From Lactococcus petauri (GTDB lineage Bacteria > Bacillota > Bacilli > Lactobacillales > Streptococcaceae), in NCBI RefSeq assembly GCF_002154895.1, contig NZ_MUIZ01000001.1:471240-535239 (forward strand): a stretch of 64,000 nucleotides of DNA, in the 5' to 3' direction. Position 1 is the stretch's first letter. The number at the start of each line of letters is the position of its first letter. Both the position numbers and the translations under genes were made by a program. The notes under the pieces were generated by a model. That model was given only the letters and a program-made list of their open reading frames with translations, ran no database searches and had not been told where the DNA came from. Of the stretch, positions 1-7,528 are shown piece by piece.

Positions 1-12
1 GGCCTTCAAGTT

Positions 13-807
13 TTATCTAATTCTCTCTAAATATTCTTGATAAGTTTCTGTACCCATGATTGATTTTGCATTGGACACACGTTCTTTTGTCGGCGGTTTA
101 ACACCAGCAAGTGGATATTTCCAGCCTAGTTCGCGCCATTTGAATTCCCCCATCGTATGATAAGGTAAGATTTCAAATTTCAGAACATTATCCAAGGTTT
201 TAACAAATTCCCCTAGCTTTTCTAAATCTTCATCAATATCCGTTTCACCTGGTACAAGCACGTGACGGATCCACATGGCTTGCCCCTTGTCAGAAAGGTA
301 GCGGGCAAATGCTAAAATATTTTCATTAGGGTGTCCCGTCAAGGCCTTGTGACGTTTTGAATCAATTTCTTTCAAGTCCAGCAAGACAAGATCTGTGACT
401 TCAAGAAGTTCATCAATACGAGAGGTGATATATTCATCCGTTCTAAATGGCCGTGCTGAAGTGTCTAATGTGGTATGGATACCCAAACTTTTAGCGTATT
501 GGAAAAGAGCGATGACGAAGTCAATTTGCAACATGGCTTCCCCACCAGATACAGTGATACCTCCTTTTTCGCCCCAAAAACCACGGAAACGAAGTGCTTC
601 GTCCATCACATCTTCTACCGTACGTGTCGTTGCTTTTTCGTTTTTCAACGCCCAAGTATCTGGGTTATGACAATATTTGCAGCGCATTTGACAACCTTGC
701 ATAAAAACAATGAAACGTACTCCTGGACCATCTACAGATCCAAAGGATTCGGTAGAGTGAATCAGGCCGGTTACTTTTTTGGCTTCTTCAATATATGTAT
801 CAGTCAT
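13..807 (-). CDS. pflA: Pyruvate formate-lyase activating enzyme
   Basis: A 264-residue radical-SAM enzyme that installs the glycyl radical on pyruvate formate-lyase using S-adenosylmethionine and a reduced 4Fe-4S cluster. The cluster motif CQMRCKYC (C-x3-C-x2-C) is visible near residue 40, followed by a GGE motif typical of the family (VSGGEAM). Length is normal. The ATG is preceded by AAGAGGAAAAGCTT, a good ribosome binding site. It is a single gene with its own promoter, and its substrate gene pfl lies about 28 kb away at 28526-30859 in the same orientation, so the pair is not an operon here. Identification is secure. Confidence 0.95.
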   Translation of the reverse strand: MTDTYIEEAKKVTGLIHSTESFGSVDGPGVRFIVFMQGCQMRCKYCHNPDTWALKNEKATTRTVEDVMDEALRFRGFWGEKGGITVSGGEAMLQIDFVIALFQYAKSLGIHTTLDTSARPFRTDEYITSRIDELLEVTDLVLLDLKEIDSKRHKALTGHPNENILAFARYLSDKGQAMWIRHVLVPGETDIDEDLEKLGEFVKTLDNVLKFEILPYHTMGEFKWRELGWKYPLAGVKPPTKERVSNAKSIMGTETYQEYLERIR

Positions 808-836
808 AAGCTTTTCCTCTTCTTCAGTATGCTTTT

Positions 837-865
837 ATCATACCTCAAATCTCTCTTATTATCAA
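837..865 (-). promoter_or_regulatory. Promoter of pflA
   Basis: On the minus strand TTGATA (860-865), a 17-nt spacer and TATGAT (837-842) form a near-consensus sigma-A promoter 30 nt upstream of the pflA ATG. Confidence 0.6.
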
Positions 866-873
866 ATCCTTTT

Positions 874-2334
874 CTAGGCTCTTAATTTTCCATCATCAAA
901 CAGGTTAACCACAAAAGTAATCACGCAGAGAAGCAAGGCCAAGAAGAAAACATTATGCAAAGCTCCAAGAACGATTTGTTCTAATTGACCATGAATTTTC
1001 TCGGGAACGACTACGTTGGAAGATGTACTAATAAATTCGTTGACATTCTTAAAGCTGACTTCTGGAAATTTACTGAGCCCCGCATTAATACCTAAGGAAA
1101 AAGCTAGCCCCAATATCCCGGTCATCATTGCTTGACCCAAAGTTCGCCCTAGCACAACGAGAGAACTTGCTTGACCAACCATTTCAGCAGGAACCATTTT
1201 TTGTGCCAAAAGTGTCGTTGTTGAAAGTATAACCCCCATCACACTTCCTGTGAAAGCTGAAATAATGTAAAAACCTTCAATTGGGAAAGCAACACTTGAA
1301 AGAACTAAGGGAATGTAGACCAGGATAAGAATACCCACTAAAACGGCATAAAGTCTCTTCGGCGCAAAACGTCGTAAAAGAAAACCAACAAAGAAACTGG
1401 TTACCATCCAAAACAATGATGTAGGTGTTAATGCAAGACCTGCAACAAAGGCTGGAACGCGATAAATGGCTTGTAGCCAAATAGGAAAATAAATATTGAA
1501 AGCAATCAAGCAGCCACTTAAAAGCATTGAAATAATAATCTGAATACTGAAAGTCCTTGTTTTAAACATTTCTAAATTAAATAAAGGATCGACTGCTTTT
1601 TTCTCTGTACGAATAAAAATGATGCTGGCCGCAACAATCAAGAAGAGGAGCACAACTTCTAATAGCCAATTGATTGTGGAAGCTGACATTTCTTGAAACA
1701 TCAGTAATAATGAAACTAAAAGTACAGATAGAGAGACAATACCTGACCAGTCCATCGGTTGTTTTGCTGTTTTTTCATGTACATCCTTATAACCAAAAAT
1801 TGTAAGTAAAAGTGTGATCAATCCCAAGGGCACATTAATGAAGAAAACCCAGTGCCAACCCAACGTATCAACAATCCATCCGCCAAGCAACGGGCCTACT
1901 AAAGCCGAAATCGCCCAAGCTGTATTATTCAACGCCATAATTTTTGCACGCTCTTCAAAATCAAATAAATCAGCAATAATTGTGAAGGTTAAAGGCATCA
2001 CAGCTCCTGCACCGATACCTTGAATCGCTCGAAAAATAATGAGGAACAGCATGTTGGGGGCAATACCACAAAGTATCGAACCAATCACAAAAGAGACAAG
2101 TCCAAAGATAAAAATATTTTTTCGCCCCAGATTATCCGCAAGTTTTCCATAGATTGGTGTTGCAATAGCCGAAATAAGTAAATAAATAGCAAATACCCAG
2201 CTTTGGAGTTCTAGTCCTTTCAACTGAGAAATAATGGTTGGCATAGCTGTGGTCACAATCGTAACCTCAACAGATGTCATAAATGTTGCAATAAAAATAG
2301 CTATAACAATAGCCAAATGTTCTTTTCTTTTCAT
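874..2334 (-). CDS. MFS multidrug exporter, DHA2 (14-TM) family
   Basis: A 486-residue membrane protein of the EmrB/QacA (DHA2) drug:proton antiporter family. It opens with a membrane helix (residues about 7-28) and carries the family loop sequence GKLADNLGRKNIF (motif A, about residues 64-76) and a motif-C-like stretch near NTAWAISALVGPLLGGW. About 14 hydrophobic segments can be traced. The start ATG follows GAGGAGGGAAT, a strong ribosome binding site. It stands alone between pflA and a CNNM/CorC gene. The substrate cannot be read from the sequence; export of drugs, dyes or biocides is the family norm. Confidence 0.85.
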   Translation of the reverse strand: MKRKEHLAIVIAIFIATFMTSVEVTIVTTAMPTIISQLKGLELQSWVFAIYLLISAIATPIYGKLADNLGRKNIFIFGLVSFVIGSILCGIAPNMLFLIIFRAIQGIGAGAVMPLTFTIIADLFDFEERAKIMALNNTAWAISALVGPLLGGWIVDTLGWHWVFFINVPLGLITLLLTIFGYKDVHEKTAKQPMDWSGIVSLSVLLVSLLLMFQEMSASTINWLLEVVLLFLIVAASIIFIRTEKKAVDPLFNLEMFKTRTFSIQIIISMLLSGCLIAFNIYFPIWLQAIYRVPAFVAGLALTPTSLFWMVTSFFVGFLLRRFAPKRLYAVLVGILILVYIPLVLSSVAFPIEGFYIISAFTGSVMGVILSTTTLLAQKMVPAEMVGQASSLVVLGRTLGQAMMTGILGLAFSLGINAGLSKFPEVSFKNVNEFISTSSNVVVPEKIHGQLEQIVLGALHNVFFLALLLCVITFVVNLFDDGKLRA

Positions 2335-2412
2335 ATTCCCTCCTCTGTTCTATATCTTCATTTCTTTTACATTTTATCATAGTTTTTTTCAGAAAGTCAG
2401 GACAGTAAAATA

Positions 2413-2442
2413 AAAAGATAGATTAATTTTAATCTATCTTTT
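2413..2442 (-). terminator. Intrinsic terminator of the CNNM/CorC gene
   Basis: Perfect 12-bp inverted repeat AAAAGATAGATT / AATCTATCTTTT with a 6-nt spacer just past the stop codon at 2447; the minus-strand side continues into T-rich sequence. Confidence 0.7.
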
Positions 2443-2446
2443 ACTT

Positions 2447-3775
2447 TTATTCAGGAAGCTCTACATCAAACTCCACACGAAGTTTTAATATACGATTTCC
2501 ATCTACTTCCAGACTTGTGAGTGAGAAATGATCTTCTAAGTTGTCAATCTTACACATCACTTGTTGACCTTTTTCTGGAATTTGTCCTGTTTCTGAAAGG
2601 AAGAAACCGGCCATTGTGTCTACATCCTTGTTGACCAAATGTGTGCCAAACTCGTCATTAAAGTCATTGATGGTCATTTTACCTTGAACCACATACATGT
2701 TCTCACCGATCTTATGAACTTCTGCTTCTGCAATATCCGTTTCGTCTTCAATCTCTCCGACGATTTCTTCAATCAAATCTTCAAGTGTGACGATACCTTC
2801 AACGCCCCCATATTCATTCAGCAAAATAGCCATTTGATTTTGGGTATTACGCATCTGGAGCATCAAGTCATCCACAAAGACTGTTTCAGGAACAAAGAGG
2901 GGTTCTTGCAACATCTCACGGAAATCAATGTTATCAAAACCGTCAGCAAAGCCTCGAGCTAAGATACGTTTGGTGTGAATAATCCCTAAGATGTTGTCTT
3001 TATCATCATCATAAACAGGCACACGAGAGTATGACTCGCTGAGCATTTTCTCAATATTTTCACGCGGATCATCATTGATATCAATCATGAAGGCATCCGT
3101 ACGTGGAACCATAATTTCACGTGCTACAAGTTCATCAAGACTGAAAACACCTGTAATCATTTCACGTTCAGAATCATCTAAGGCCGTTTCATCCGTGTGC
3201 ACGAGATACTCAATCTCATCACGTGTCATGTCATCATCACTGCTGTCAAACTTGATTGGGAAAATTCTTGCCAGCCCATTAATCGTAATGGTCAACAACC
3301 AAATGAAAGGTTTTAAAACTACACCAATCGCCATCAAGGGACGAACCATTTTCAAAGCTGCTTTTTCTTTAAGAGCCTGAGCGATACGTTTAGGGAAAAG
3401 CTCACCAAATACAATCGTAAAGAAAGTCAAAATAACCAAGATAATGATTTTACTTAAGGTTTGGGCAAAGCTTGTATCACCAAACAACGGTGCCAGCTGT
3501 GCAGCTAATGTATCAGCCAAACTTGCCCCCGCTACGATATTCAAGAAGGTAATCCCAACTTGAACGGTGGACAGGAAGTGTGTCGGATTATCGATTACAC
3601 TAAGCAAATATTGATACTGCTCATCGCCTTCACTCGCCTTTTGCTCTACACGCGATCGCGATAGAGAAACGAGGGCCATCTCACTTGCTGAGAAGAATGC
3701 ATTCAAAGCAGTAAGAAAAACAAGTAATAAAATCTGTAAAATTATCGAGGTGCTCTCGGGGTCAGGGTGTGCCAT
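2447..3775 (-). CDS. CNNM/CorC-family transporter-like protein (DUF21-CBS-CBS-CorC/HlyC)
   Basis: A 442-residue protein with the standard order of the hemolysin C/CorC (CNNM) family: an N-terminal DUF21 membrane domain of about four helices (residues 10-190, including the conserved ASEMALVSLSRSR stretch), a CBS pair (about 210-340; REIMVPRTDAF and the later LLNEYGGVEGIVTLEDLIEEIVGEIEDE), and a C-terminal CorC_HlyC domain. Members are linked to Mg2+ or Co2+ efflux or homeostasis; the haemolysin name is historical. Complete, monocistronic, with its own terminator. The transported ion is an inference from the family. Confidence 0.88.
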   Translation of the reverse strand: MAHPDPESTSIILQILLLVFLTALNAFFSASEMALVSLSRSRVEQKASEGDEQYQYLLSVIDNPTHFLSTVQVGITFLNIVAGASLADTLAAQLAPLFGDTSFAQTLSKIIILVILTFFTIVFGELFPKRIAQALKEKAALKMVRPLMAIGVVLKPFIWLLTITINGLARIFPIKFDSSDDDMTRDEIEYLVHTDETALDDSEREMITGVFSLDELVAREIMVPRTDAFMIDINDDPRENIEKMLSESYSRVPVYDDDKDNILGIIHTKRILARGFADGFDNIDFREMLQEPLFVPETVFVDDLMLQMRNTQNQMAILLNEYGGVEGIVTLEDLIEEIVGEIEDETDIAEAEVHKIGENMYVVQGKMTINDFNDEFGTHLVNKDVDTMAGFFLSETGQIPEKGQQVMCKIDNLEDHFSLTSLEVDGNRILKLRVEFDVELPE

Positions 3776-3820
3776 TTTTACTCCTATTTTTTAGTAATAT
3801 GAAAACTATTATATCATAGT

Positions 3821-4942
3821 TTAATCGTTTTGAAATATTTTTTTCTTTTCTTGCTCACGATGATTATGCCATAAGCCAGCAAGGAACTTCACAATTTCTT
3901 TAACTAATGAGTAGACAGGTACGGCAATAATCATACCTAGAATCCCATATAAACTTCCTGAAACCAACATCAAAACCATAACCGTCACAGGGTGAACGCG
4001 CACAGCATTCCCAACGATTTTAGGATAAACAAGGTTCCCGTCAATCTGTTGTAGGATTAAAACATAAGCGACAGCGAGTACGGCTGTCCAAGGTTGAGTA
4101 AATGCCAAAGTAAAAATTACCGGCAAAACTCCGATATAGGGTCCTGCATAAGGAATTAAGTTGGTAATAGCCGAAAAGCTGGCAAACAAGAAGGCGTAAG
4201 GAATGCCGAACAACATGTAACCTACAAAGACAAAGATGAAAACCAAAAGCGAGTCCAAAGCCACGCCCGAAATATAACGAGAAATTGTCGCATTCATCTT
4301 CTCGAGGAGCTCAACAAAACCAAGTGGATCTTCACGAAAAATTGTACGTTTTAAAGAAGGAAGTAATTTTTCACCATCTTTTAGCATATAGTAAAGTAGG
4401 ATAGGAACTAAGATAGCAACCATAACCACAGAGGAAATGATACTTACGATGCTTCCAACACTGTCCGTTAAATTTTTAAGCAAATTATTCAGAATATCAG
4501 TATAAGATAAATTAATATTACTAATCATGCCATTAATGTCCAGCTGACGGTAAATGTGAGCAAATCGTGGATCATTTTGTAAAGATTCAATCCAATGACG
4601 AAACTCAGGAAATGCTTTCGTACTGGCATCAATCAAGCTACTTAACTGCGAAACGACATTAGGGATGATGGATGCAATACTCCAAACCACAAGTCCAAGC
4701 AAAGTAATCAAAACAATCAAAATCGCAAAGAAACGTTTAATTTTCCAACGGGTTTCCATATAAGTCACTACAGGTTTGAAGATGTAGTAAAGAAAACCCG
4801 CGATGATGAAGGGAATAAAGAGCAGGGCCAAAAGAGTTTTGACCGGTTGGAAGAGAAATTCCAGTTGCATGAGCATAAAAATAAGCAGGGTCGCTGCTAA
4901 AATTTCTACTGTCCAAAAAAATAATTTACTGTTTTTAAACAT
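3821..4942 (-). CDS. AI-2E family permease
   Basis: A 373-residue polytopic membrane protein of the AI-2E (PerM/YdbI/YtvI) family. There are paired hydrophobic helices at the N-terminus (about 8-28 and 33-55), a soluble segment around 85-150, and the family signature region PYAGPYIGVLPVIF plus VYPKIVGNAVRVHPVTVM in the C-terminal half. Despite the family name most members do not carry autoinducer-2; proposed roles include small-molecule or ion flux. It is divergent from the GNAT gene and probably monocistronic. Function beyond family membership is unknown. Confidence 0.85.
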   Translation of the reverse strand: MFKNSKLFFWTVEILAATLLIFMLMQLEFLFQPVKTLLALLFIPFIIAGFLYYIFKPVVTYMETRWKIKRFFAILIVLITLLGLVVWSIASIIPNVVSQLSSLIDASTKAFPEFRHWIESLQNDPRFAHIYRQLDINGMISNINLSYTDILNNLLKNLTDSVGSIVSIISSVVMVAILVPILLYYMLKDGEKLLPSLKRTIFREDPLGFVELLEKMNATISRYISGVALDSLLVFIFVFVGYMLFGIPYAFLFASFSAITNLIPYAGPYIGVLPVIFTLAFTQPWTAVLAVAYVLILQQIDGNLVYPKIVGNAVRVHPVTVMVLMLVSGSLYGILGMIIAVPVYSLVKEIVKFLAGLWHNHREQEKKKIFQND

Positions 4943-4956
4943 AATATCCTACTAAT

Positions 4957-4988
4957 AAGGGCAAACGAAGCCCTTTCTTTTTTTTTAA
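4957..4988 (+). terminator. Terminator-like hairpin in the divergent intergenic region
   Basis: AAGGGC (4957-4962) and GCCCTT (4970-4975) form a 6-bp stem followed on the plus strand by TCTTTTTTTTTT. No plus-strand gene ends just upstream, so it may end a short transcript or antisense RNA from the neighbouring gene. Confidence 0.4.
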
Positions 4989-5051
4989 AGCTATTTATAT
5001 TATAATTGAAATAAGATTTTTACGCAAATTCAAGATTTCGGGAGGAAATTT

Positions 5052-5498
5052 ATGCAAATCAAGCAAACCCGTGACACCATGTCGGAAATATACTGTGATG
5101 CATTACGTATTCGTAATACGGTTTTTGTAAAGGAGCAAGGTGTTCCTTTTGATTTAGAAGTTGGCAGTCCTATTGATGAGGCACATTCCGTGCACTTTGT
5201 AGGTTACGAGGATGGTAAAGCCTTAGCGACTGTTCGTCTTTTGGTGGATAGCGAAGATAAGAAACATGCTGTGATCCAACGAATGGCCGTTCTAAAAGAG
5301 GAACGTGGCAAAGGTTATGCAAATGTCCTCTTACAAAGTCTTCTTGATTTTTGCAATCAAGCAGGAATTACACTTTTAACTTTGCATGCACAACTTAGCG
5401 CCAAAGGCCTCTATGAAAAATTCGGCTTTCAAGCGCAAGGCAAAACCTTTACCGAAGCTGGAATCGAACATGTTACCATGTCTTTTGAAATTAAATAA
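5052..5498 (+). CDS. GNAT-family N-acetyltransferase (YjcF-like)
   Basis: A 148-residue GCN5-related acetyltransferase. The N-terminal LRIRNTVFVKEQGVP is typical of the YjcF/ElaA branch. The acetyl-CoA loop is seen as QRMAVLKEERGKGYANVLL (about residues 76-94; R/Q-x-x-G-x-G/A variant). The ATG follows GGGAGGAAATTT, a strong ribosome binding site, and a TATAAT box lies at 5001-5006. It is the only plus-strand gene in this part of the window and ends at a terminator. The acetyl acceptor is unknown. Confidence 0.85.
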   Translation: MQIKQTRDTMSEIYCDALRIRNTVFVKEQGVPFDLEVGSPIDEAHSVHFVGYEDGKALATVRLLVDSEDKKHAVIQRMAVLKEERGKGYANVLLQSLLDFCNQAGITLLTLHAQLSAKGLYEKFGFQAQGKTFTEAGIEHVTMSFEIK

Positions 5499-5504
5499 AA
5501 AAAT

Positions 5505-5537
5505 AAGCGCTCACCTATTCACCGTTGGAGAGCGCTT
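5505..5537 (+). terminator. Terminator of the GNAT gene
   Basis: AAGCGCTC (5505-5512) and GAGCGCTT (5530-5537) pair over a 17-nt loop, followed by TCCTTTATTTAT, immediately after the stop codon. Confidence 0.65.
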
Positions 5538-5586
5538 TCCTTTATTTATATGCATTATATTAGCAATTCCTTAAACAAAACTAAAC

Positions 5587-5613
5587 CTCCTTGCTTCAAG
5601 CAAGGAGATTTTT
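5587..5613. terminator. Bidirectional terminator between convergent genes
   Basis: CTCCTTGC TTCAA GCAAGGAG is an 8-bp perfect stem (5587-5607) with ATTTTTT on the plus side and a T-rich minus side. The minus-strand stop codon of the uracil-DNA-glycosylase-like gene (5596-5598) lies in the loop region. Confidence 0.7.
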
Positions 5614-6177
5614 TACTCTTATTTTTAACTCCGGCAAGACCTGTGCCTCAAACCATGGATTTTTCCGTAACCAAATATTATTACGTGGTGAAGGATGCAC
5701 AAGTGGAAAATATTCCGGTAGATAATTCTCAAAATCACGTACAACATCAGTAATACGTGTTTTCTTCGGCACATTAAGATAGTAAGGAATCGCGTAAGAA
5801 CCAATGAGGACAATAAGCTCCAACTGCGGCATTTCTTTAATCAATAAAGGATGCCATTTTTCCGCAAAGCCTTTACGGGGCGGTAAATCACCCGATTTTC
5901 CTTTACCTGGAAAGTAAAAGTCCATAGGCAAGATGGCGAGCTTAGATGAGCTGTAAAATTCTTCATAAGAAATCCCTAGCCATTCACGAAGACGATCCCC
6001 GGAAGGATCATTCCAAAAAAGACGACTCTCCTGTGCTCGAATTCCTGGTGCTTGACCTACAATAAGGATTTTTGCTTCATGGTGTACGGAGTAGAGCGGG
6101 GCAATACCTTGTGCAGTATACAAAGTATTTTGCGGATCTTCTTTTATGGCTTGAAAAATTTTTGACAGCTTATCCAT
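5596..6177 (-). CDS. Uracil-DNA glycosylase family protein
   Basis: A 193-residue protein of the uracil-DNA-glycosylase superfamily. The N-terminal motif VGQAPGIRAQESRLFWNDPSGDR matches the GQAPG-x-x-A/E nucleophile loop of the family IV/V-like clade, and LVHPSPRNN near residue 160 matches the HPSP motif that contacts DNA. Four conserved cysteines of family IV iron-sulphur enzymes are not evident, so it belongs to the shorter UDG-like group. Its stop codon sits inside the terminator hairpin, and it begins immediately after the rsmA stop, so the two are probably co-transcribed. Likely role: removal of uracil or another damaged base from DNA. Confidence 0.8.
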   Translation of the reverse strand: MDKLSKIFQAIKEDPQNTLYTAQGIAPLYSVHHEAKILIVGQAPGIRAQESRLFWNDPSGDRLREWLGISYEEFYSSSKLAILPMDFYFPGKGKSGDLPPRKGFAEKWHPLLIKEMPQLELIVLIGSYAIPYYLNVPKKTRITDVVRDFENYLPEYFPLVHPSPRNNIWLRKNPWFEAQVLPELKIRVKNLLA

Positions 6178-7068
6178 TTATTCTCCTTCTTTGAGAGGAA
6201 GTAGAGCATCGGCTAATCGTGCGAATTCTGGTATTGAAAGTGCTTCGGCACGAATGGTAGGCGAAATATCCGCCTGGGCCAAAAGTTCAGTTATTTCTGG
6301 TTTTTTCTCCTTGCCAAAAGCAGATTGTAAGTTGTTCATTAAAGTTTTACGACGGTGAACAAAGGTTGAGTGCATGGTTTTAAAGAAGAAATCTTCATCC
6401 TTCACAGCAACCAAAGGCTGCTCGCGGCGTGTCATCTTCAATATAGCTGAATCTACATTAGGCGCTGGAACAAAAACTGTGCGCGGCACAGTGAAAGCGA
6501 CTTGTGCTTCCATATAATATTGCACCGCTATCGAAAGCGAGCCGTAAGCCTTTGTGCTTGGTTTAGCTGCAATACGATCCGCAACCTCTTTTTGCATCAT
6601 CACTACAAACTCAGTAAAGGGAATCTTAGATTCAATCAAGTGCATGAGAATTGGTGTTGTAATGTAATAAGGAAGATTTGCTACGACTTTTATAGGCAAG
6701 TCAGGATTTTTGAAATTCTTGATGTGCTCACGCATATCAACTTTCAAAACATCAGCATTTACAAGTTGAAAGTTATCATACGGCGCCAAAGTTTCTTCCA
6801 AAATTGGAATCAAAGTTTTGTCAATTTCAAAAGCCATTACTTCTGCTGCCTCTTCAAGTAAATACTGCGTGAGTGAACCAATACCTGGTCCAATCTCAAT
6901 CACGTTTACTTGTTCTGAAAGTTCAGCAGTTGCCGTAATTTTTGTCAAAATATTATGGTCCGTCAAAAAGTTTTGACCAAATTTTTTCTTAAAGTTAAAG
7001 TCATGCCGACGAAGAATATCCTGTGTGCGAATGACATTTGAGATACGATCTATATTTGAAGTTATCAT
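6178..7068 (-). CDS. rsmA: 16S rRNA adenine(1518/1519)-N6 dimethyltransferase
   Basis: KsgA/RsmA dimethylates the two adjacent adenosines in the terminal loop of 16S rRNA helix 45. At 296 residues it has the family length. Visible motifs are KKFGQNFL (about 28-35), [12 protein letters not shown] for S-adenosylmethionine binding, and [13 protein letters not shown], the NLPY catalytic motif. In many Firmicutes the gene follows rnmV; here rnmV is about 10 kb away next to tatD. No ribosome binding site precedes the ATG: TATAAT lies at 7075-7080, exactly 6 nt upstream, predicting a leaderless mRNA. Confidence 0.95.
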   Translation of the reverse strand: MITSNIDRISNVIRTQDILRRHDFNFKKKFGQNFLTDHNILTKITATAELSEQVNVIEIGPGIGSLTQYLLEEAAEVMAFEIDKTLIPILEETLAPYDNFQLVNADVLKVDMREHIKNFKNPDLPIKVVANLPYYITTPILMHLIESKIPFTEFVVMMQKEVADRIAAKPSTKAYGSLSIAVQYYMEAQVAFTVPRTVFVPAPNVDSAILKMTRREQPLVAVKDEDFFFKTMHSTFVHRRKTLMNNLQSAFGKEKKPEITELLAQADISPTIRAEALSIPEFARLADALLPLKEGE

Positions 7069-7074
7069 AGCTTT

Positions 7075-7083
7075 ATTATAGCA
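7075..7083 (-). promoter_or_regulatory. Extended -10 promoter abutting the rsmA start (predicted leaderless)
   Basis: TGCTATAAT on the minus strand, then AAAGCT, then ATG. Initiation 7 nt after the -10 box would start the mRNA at the A of the start codon. Confidence 0.5.
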
Positions 7084-7089
7084 GAATTA

Positions 7090-7382
7090 ATGTCCCAACT
7101 CTAGATTAACCTTCGTACCTACAGGTACATCTGTCCAATGGACAGACTTCTTCCTTGTAATAACTGTGCTTTTCTATACCGAACGCAATCATTGGCTCTT
7201 TCAAAGTTTCCAGTTGGGCAAATAGCATAGTAGAACCCAACCTTGATAAACTGATGGTTCTTTCAATAGAGTTGCATTCTTCTATTGATTATCTGCTTGA
7301 TGTAGCCGATGGGGGGGCGCATCAAGTCCTTGGCAAAAATATAAGAAAAACTAGCGCTTGTTATAATACTGGTTTTTCTTAT
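7090..7382. other. Hairpin-dense non-coding stretch, possible ncRNA or decayed gene
   Basis: This 460-base gap has no intact gene. It holds five consecutive inverted repeats: 7115-7120/7123-7128, TCTGTCC-AAT-GGACAGA (7130-7146), GTTGGG/CCCAAC (7213-7241), TCAATAGA/TCTATTGA (7263-7288) and CTTGATG/CATCAAG (7296-7326), with a G7 run at 7311-7317. A sixth, 14-bp repeat with one mismatch (7341-7354/7369-7382) encloses an extended -10 box, TGTTATAAT (7359-7367, plus strand). On the minus strand a frame of about 70 codons runs through the region with two internal stops, so it may instead be a worn gene. I do not recognise either form. Confidence 0.35.
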
Positions 7383-7425
7383 GTTTAGCCAAATCCAAAA
7401 CTATATTAGAGTGATAACCAAAAAA

Positions 7426-7441
7426 GAGAGCTTTCGCTCCC
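7426..7441 (-). terminator. Terminator of the exported-protein gene
   Basis: Minus strand GGGAGC GAAA GCTCTC (one G-T pair, GAAA tetraloop) followed by TTTTTTGG. It lies about 90 nt after the stop at 7529. Confidence 0.65.
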
Positions 7442-7450
7442 TTGATTTTC

Positions 7451-7476
7451 TCTCCTCTTGTTGGAGATTTCTTTTT
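7451..7476 (+). terminator. Plus-strand terminator-like hairpin
   Basis: TCTCC TCTTGTT GGAGA followed by TTTCTTTTTAT on the plus strand. Together with the extended -10 box at 7359-7367 it would bound a plus-strand RNA of about 100 nt, antisense to the 3' UTR of the exported-protein gene. Confidence 0.4.
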
Positions 7477-7528
7477 ATATGAAGCTCACAAATGACTGAG
7501 CTTGCGAAGTTTATTGTATCTCACCTTC

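Noticed and set aside
7130..7146. TCTGTCC-AAT-GGACAGA as an rsmA-region terminator
   Set aside because: No T-run on either side and no gene ends there; kept only as part of the hairpin array.
7381..7482. Short plus-strand frame of about 33 codons in the 3' region of the exported-protein gene
   Set aside because: It runs through two terminator hairpins, has no ribosome binding site and its composition is not protein-like.
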